The translations under genes were made by a program, and so were the position numbers. This document shows positions 23,039-24,869 of a DNA stretch of 24,869 nucleotides, piece after piece. Under the pieces are notes generated by a model. The model did not search any database. It worked only from the letters and a program-made list of their open reading frames with translations, and was not told where the DNA came from. Numbering within the stretch: position 1 is the stretch's first letter; each line of letters begins with the position of its first letter. The stretch spans positions 1-24,869 of the forward strand of contig CAZUXE010000021.1 of NCBI GenBank assembly GCA_964624585.1, read 5' to 3'. The stretch comes from CAZUXE01 sp964624585. Its GTDB lineage: Bacteria; Hydrothermota; Tepidihabitantia; B3-TA06.

Positions 23039-23278
23039 TGGGCAAAGGAATTTGAGATTCCTTCCCTCCTACGGTCGCTGTTCCCTTAGTTCACCCTAAC
23101 GGTCAGGTCGCTCACAGAGACTAAGCAAGCAGAGCGTAACTTTGGGAGTGTAGTCCGTGCCACACTTAGACCAGGACTGTTCTGCAACACATATTATCCG
23201 TCGTAACTTTGTGAGCTTCGTGTTAATTTGATTCAGATATCGGTGGAGTTACAAAATCTCCAAACCTACGGTTTTGCT

Positions 23279-23345
23279 CCCCTCACCCTGCATTCCTTCG
23301 GAACACTTTCCCTCTCCCATTGGGAGAGGGATTATGGGTGAGGGG
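23279..23345. repeat. Nested REP-like palindrome
   Basis: Outer arms CCCCTCACCC (23279-23288) and GGGTGAGGGG (23336-23345) enclose a tight inner palindrome, CCCTCTCCCA (23310-23319) with TGGGAGAGGG (23321-23330). This nested CCCTCACCC/CCTCTCCC pattern is of the kind seen in dispersed intergenic repeats of many bacteria. Confidence 0.7.
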
Positions 23346-23438
23346 AAACCATCTTTCTGTCTTCCATAGGATACTTTAGGAGATATGTGGGAATGAAATA
23401 ATCGTGTTTCTAAAAAATACCCTGTTCCCATTCCAAAT

Positions 23439-23476
23439 AATAACTTCGTGTTCTTTGTGGTTAATATCTCTGTCAG
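23439..23476. repeat. Stretch resembling the AACCACAAAG(A)ACACGAAG intergenic repeat
   Basis: On the minus strand this reads ...TTAACCACAAAGAACACGAAG..., a motif common in intergenic DNA of many unrelated environmental genomes. Only one unit is present here. Confidence 0.4.
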
Positions 23477-23768
23477 CAATCTCTAGTCGGAGTAATTATA
23501 GAAGGTTCTGATAATTTGCGCTAAATTCCATCCACAAGATTTCAATCCAGATACATGGATAAAGCTGAATTATACTTATCGGTTGTCAAAAATGGCATTT
23601 TTCTGTAAGTCGGTTACACATTCAGATAAGTCAACGCAGGTATCATGTCCGCTAAGTAACTGTTTTGAAGCCCATTGTAACTTTGGCACAAAAATTGCTC
23701 ACTAACACGGCGACACGCTAGAGCCACAAACCTCCTTTGGTTTTGGGATGTTTGACAATAACTCCTCG

Positions 23769-23788
23769 GGGGTCACGACCGTGACCCC
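23769..23788. terminator. GC-rich hairpin followed by a T-rich run
   Basis: GGGGTCACG (23769-23777) and CGTGACCCC (23780-23788) are perfect inverted arms, followed on the plus strand by TTCCCTTTTTTC. It looks like an intrinsic terminator, but no plus-strand gene precedes it, so its role is unclear. Confidence 0.35.
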
Positions 23789-24042
23789 TTCCCTTTTTTC
23801 ATCGAATTACCTAAATCCTTCTCCTTCTGCTCTATCCATTTTTAATGAGAACCTTTCCCTTTTAAGACCTCCCCGTATCCCAACCTTAGCCTACCTCCAA
23901 TCTAAAGCACGTATATACATAACTAAATGGCGCAATCTTCAAAAAGATTCACCTTCACCTTTTTGAATCAAAATAAGAAACCTAAATGCAGTTGCTATCG
24001 TCTTAGTTACTAGATGAAGCAATTCACATCCAAGGAGGATTT

Positions 24043-24798
24043 ATGAAAAGATTATGGCTCTTAATTGCCGGAATAATGATTTCAGCGAACCTTTCAGCCG
24101 CTATTTGGGGCGGCGCAAATTATTCCGTGATGATTGTTGATTTAAGCAAACTGAATGCTGCAATATCCGATATTAATCATACTACTTTGCACGGCACAGA
24201 TAACGTTAAATTCAATAATTTTCTCCATATGGTCGGCGCTCAGGGCGGCTTTAACCTTGGTAAGTTTTCCGCAAGCGCTTGGGCATCGGGGCTTTTTAAG
24301 GAAACCAGAATCGATTCCATGTCTGCTCGTTTTACCTATGGAATAGGCGGCGGTTCGCTTGGATTTCAATTTGAGCCATTGGATTGGTTATGGTTAAGGC
24401 CTGAAATAGATGTCGCAGGTTCATGGATTGGTATTGATTTAGCGCAACGTCGCTCAGAGTTTGGGCTTCTGCCAAAAGATACCCTCACAGCGCCATATCG
24501 CTATGAGGTTGGCGGCGGACAGTTTAACTTAGGCGGAGGAGTTCTTGCACAATTTAATGTACCCACTGGCAAGTACAATTTTTTAGGACTTTCGCTTAAA
24601 GCCGGTTATTTGTATCCAATATACAAAAGTTCTTACTTTGATGAAGACGGACGCGAGTATGAACCTGTAAAGGGTTTTGGTGTTGATGGACTTTACCTGC
24701 GAGTAGGGGTAAATTTTGGAACACGTCAGATTTATACCTGTGATTACGAAGATGATGACGAGGATAACGACTGGGAAGATGACTGGCAGGAAGGCTGA
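24043..24798 (+). CDS. Small outer-membrane beta-barrel protein with acidic tail
   Basis: 251 residues with a Sec signal (MKRLWLLIAGIMISANLSAA). The mature chain is made of short amphipathic strands rich in Gly and aromatics (FSASAWASGLF, GGGSLGFQFEP, LSLKAGYLYPI, LYLRVGVNFG), consistent with an 8-10-strand barrel of the OmpA/OprF-like type. After the last strand comes an acidic tail of ~20 residues (YEDDDEDNDWEDDWQEG), odd because barrels usually end at a terminal aromatic. The tail could bind divalent cations or face the periplasm. AAGGAGGA precedes the ATG with ideal spacing. No homologue is recognised, and it stands alone after 1 kb of non-coding DNA. Confidence 0.78.
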   Translation: MKRLWLLIAGIMISANLSAAIWGGANYSVMIVDLSKLNAAISDINHTTLHGTDNVKFNNFLHMVGAQGGFNLGKFSASAWASGLFKETRIDSMSARFTYGIGGGSLGFQFEPLDWLWLRPEIDVAGSWIGIDLAQRRSEFGLLPKDTLTAPYRYEVGGGQFNLGGGVLAQFNVPTGKYNFLGLSLKAGYLYPIYKSSYFDEDGREYEPVKGFGVDGLYLRVGVNFGTRQIYTCDYEDDDEDNDWEDDWQEG

Positions 24799-24869
24799 GT
24801 TTTAGAACTATACAAAGCCTACGGCTTTAGCTTTAAGAGTGTACTCCGTTCCGTCTTTTAGACGATATC

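Larger units (their letters stand above)
23039..24042. other. Kilobase of non-coding, repeat-rich DNA
   Basis: No convincing gene in about 1 kb. It holds short repeats: CGTAACTTTGGGAG at 23135, CGTAACTTTGTGAG at 23202 and a related GTAACTTTGGCAC near 23677. It also has a large palindrome, a hairpin at 23769-23788 and an AACCACAAAG-like stretch. Small open frames at 23249-23479 (-) and 23748-23966 (+) lack ribosome sites and protein-like composition. Confidence 0.5.

Noticed and set aside
23249..23479. 76-codon minus-strand ORF
   Set aside because: It spans the REP-like palindrome and a common intergenic repeat; not protein-like.
23748..23966. 72-codon plus-strand ORF
   Set aside because: No ribosome site, Ser/Pro-rich chance composition, and a perfect palindrome lies inside it.

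Overview
The window is a metagenome-style scaffold (about 42% GC by eye, with two runs of exactly 100 N) from an uncultivated Gram-negative bacterium. Outer-membrane beta-barrels, signal-peptide lipoproteins, an HprK/EIIA phosphotransferase control cluster and a sulfonolipid-type gene pair suggest the FCB side of the tree or a neighbouring candidate phylum. This placement is inference; there is no rRNA or tRNA in the window.

Layout, left to right. 1-1202: a surface lipoprotein with two fibronectin-type-III-like modules behind its own promoter. 1203-1708: non-coding. 1709-5438 (+): purD, purE, a 23-codon mini-ORF, a cation diffusion facilitator and a fusion of a Sua5/YrdC tRNA-modification enzyme with a low-molecular-weight phosphatase, all tightly packed. 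5508-8163 (+): HU, mtnA and an outer-membrane barrel protein, joined by TAATG and ATGA overlaps behind a near-consensus promoter. 8028-11310 (-): a long exported TPR protein followed by an RluB-type pseudouridine synthase whose basic tail overlaps the barrel gene antisense by 136 bp. 11519-15327 (-): hpf, hprK, a mannose-type EIIA and an acyl-CoA synthetase. 15728-18879 (+), divergent from hpf: an EIIA(Ntr/Fru)-CBS regulator and two tandem ArsB/NhaD-type transporters; the first is interrupted by a gap whose true size I estimate at about 579 nt. 19116-21679 (-): an alpha-oxoamine synthase and a threonine-synthase-like enzyme that I read as cysteate synthase. 22143-22985 (-): a DUF4097 lipoprotein. 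22986-24042: a repeat-rich non-coding stretch. 24043-24798 (+): a small outer-membrane barrel with an acidic tail.

The most interesting candidate system is the pair at 19116-21679. A cysteate synthase beside an acyl-transferring alpha-oxoamine synthase is the enzyme pair expected for the first steps of sulfonolipid (capnine) synthesis: phosphoserine + sulfite to cysteate, then cysteate + fatty acyl thioester to 3-ketocapnine. Its promoter is followed by a leader of about 200 nt, whereas the other leaders I can predict are 0-55 nt and mostly under 25.

A second theme is phosphotransferase control. hpf, hprK and EIIA-Man diverge from an EIIA-CBS protein that is co-transcribed with two ion or organic-anion transporters, suggesting EIIA phosphorylation tunes transport. 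No HPr or enzyme I gene is in the window.

A third theme is promoter architecture. Seven promoters share a TTGAC(A/T) -35 box and a spacer of exactly 16 nt. Most leaders are very short, purD looks leaderless, and hprK appears to start at CTG.
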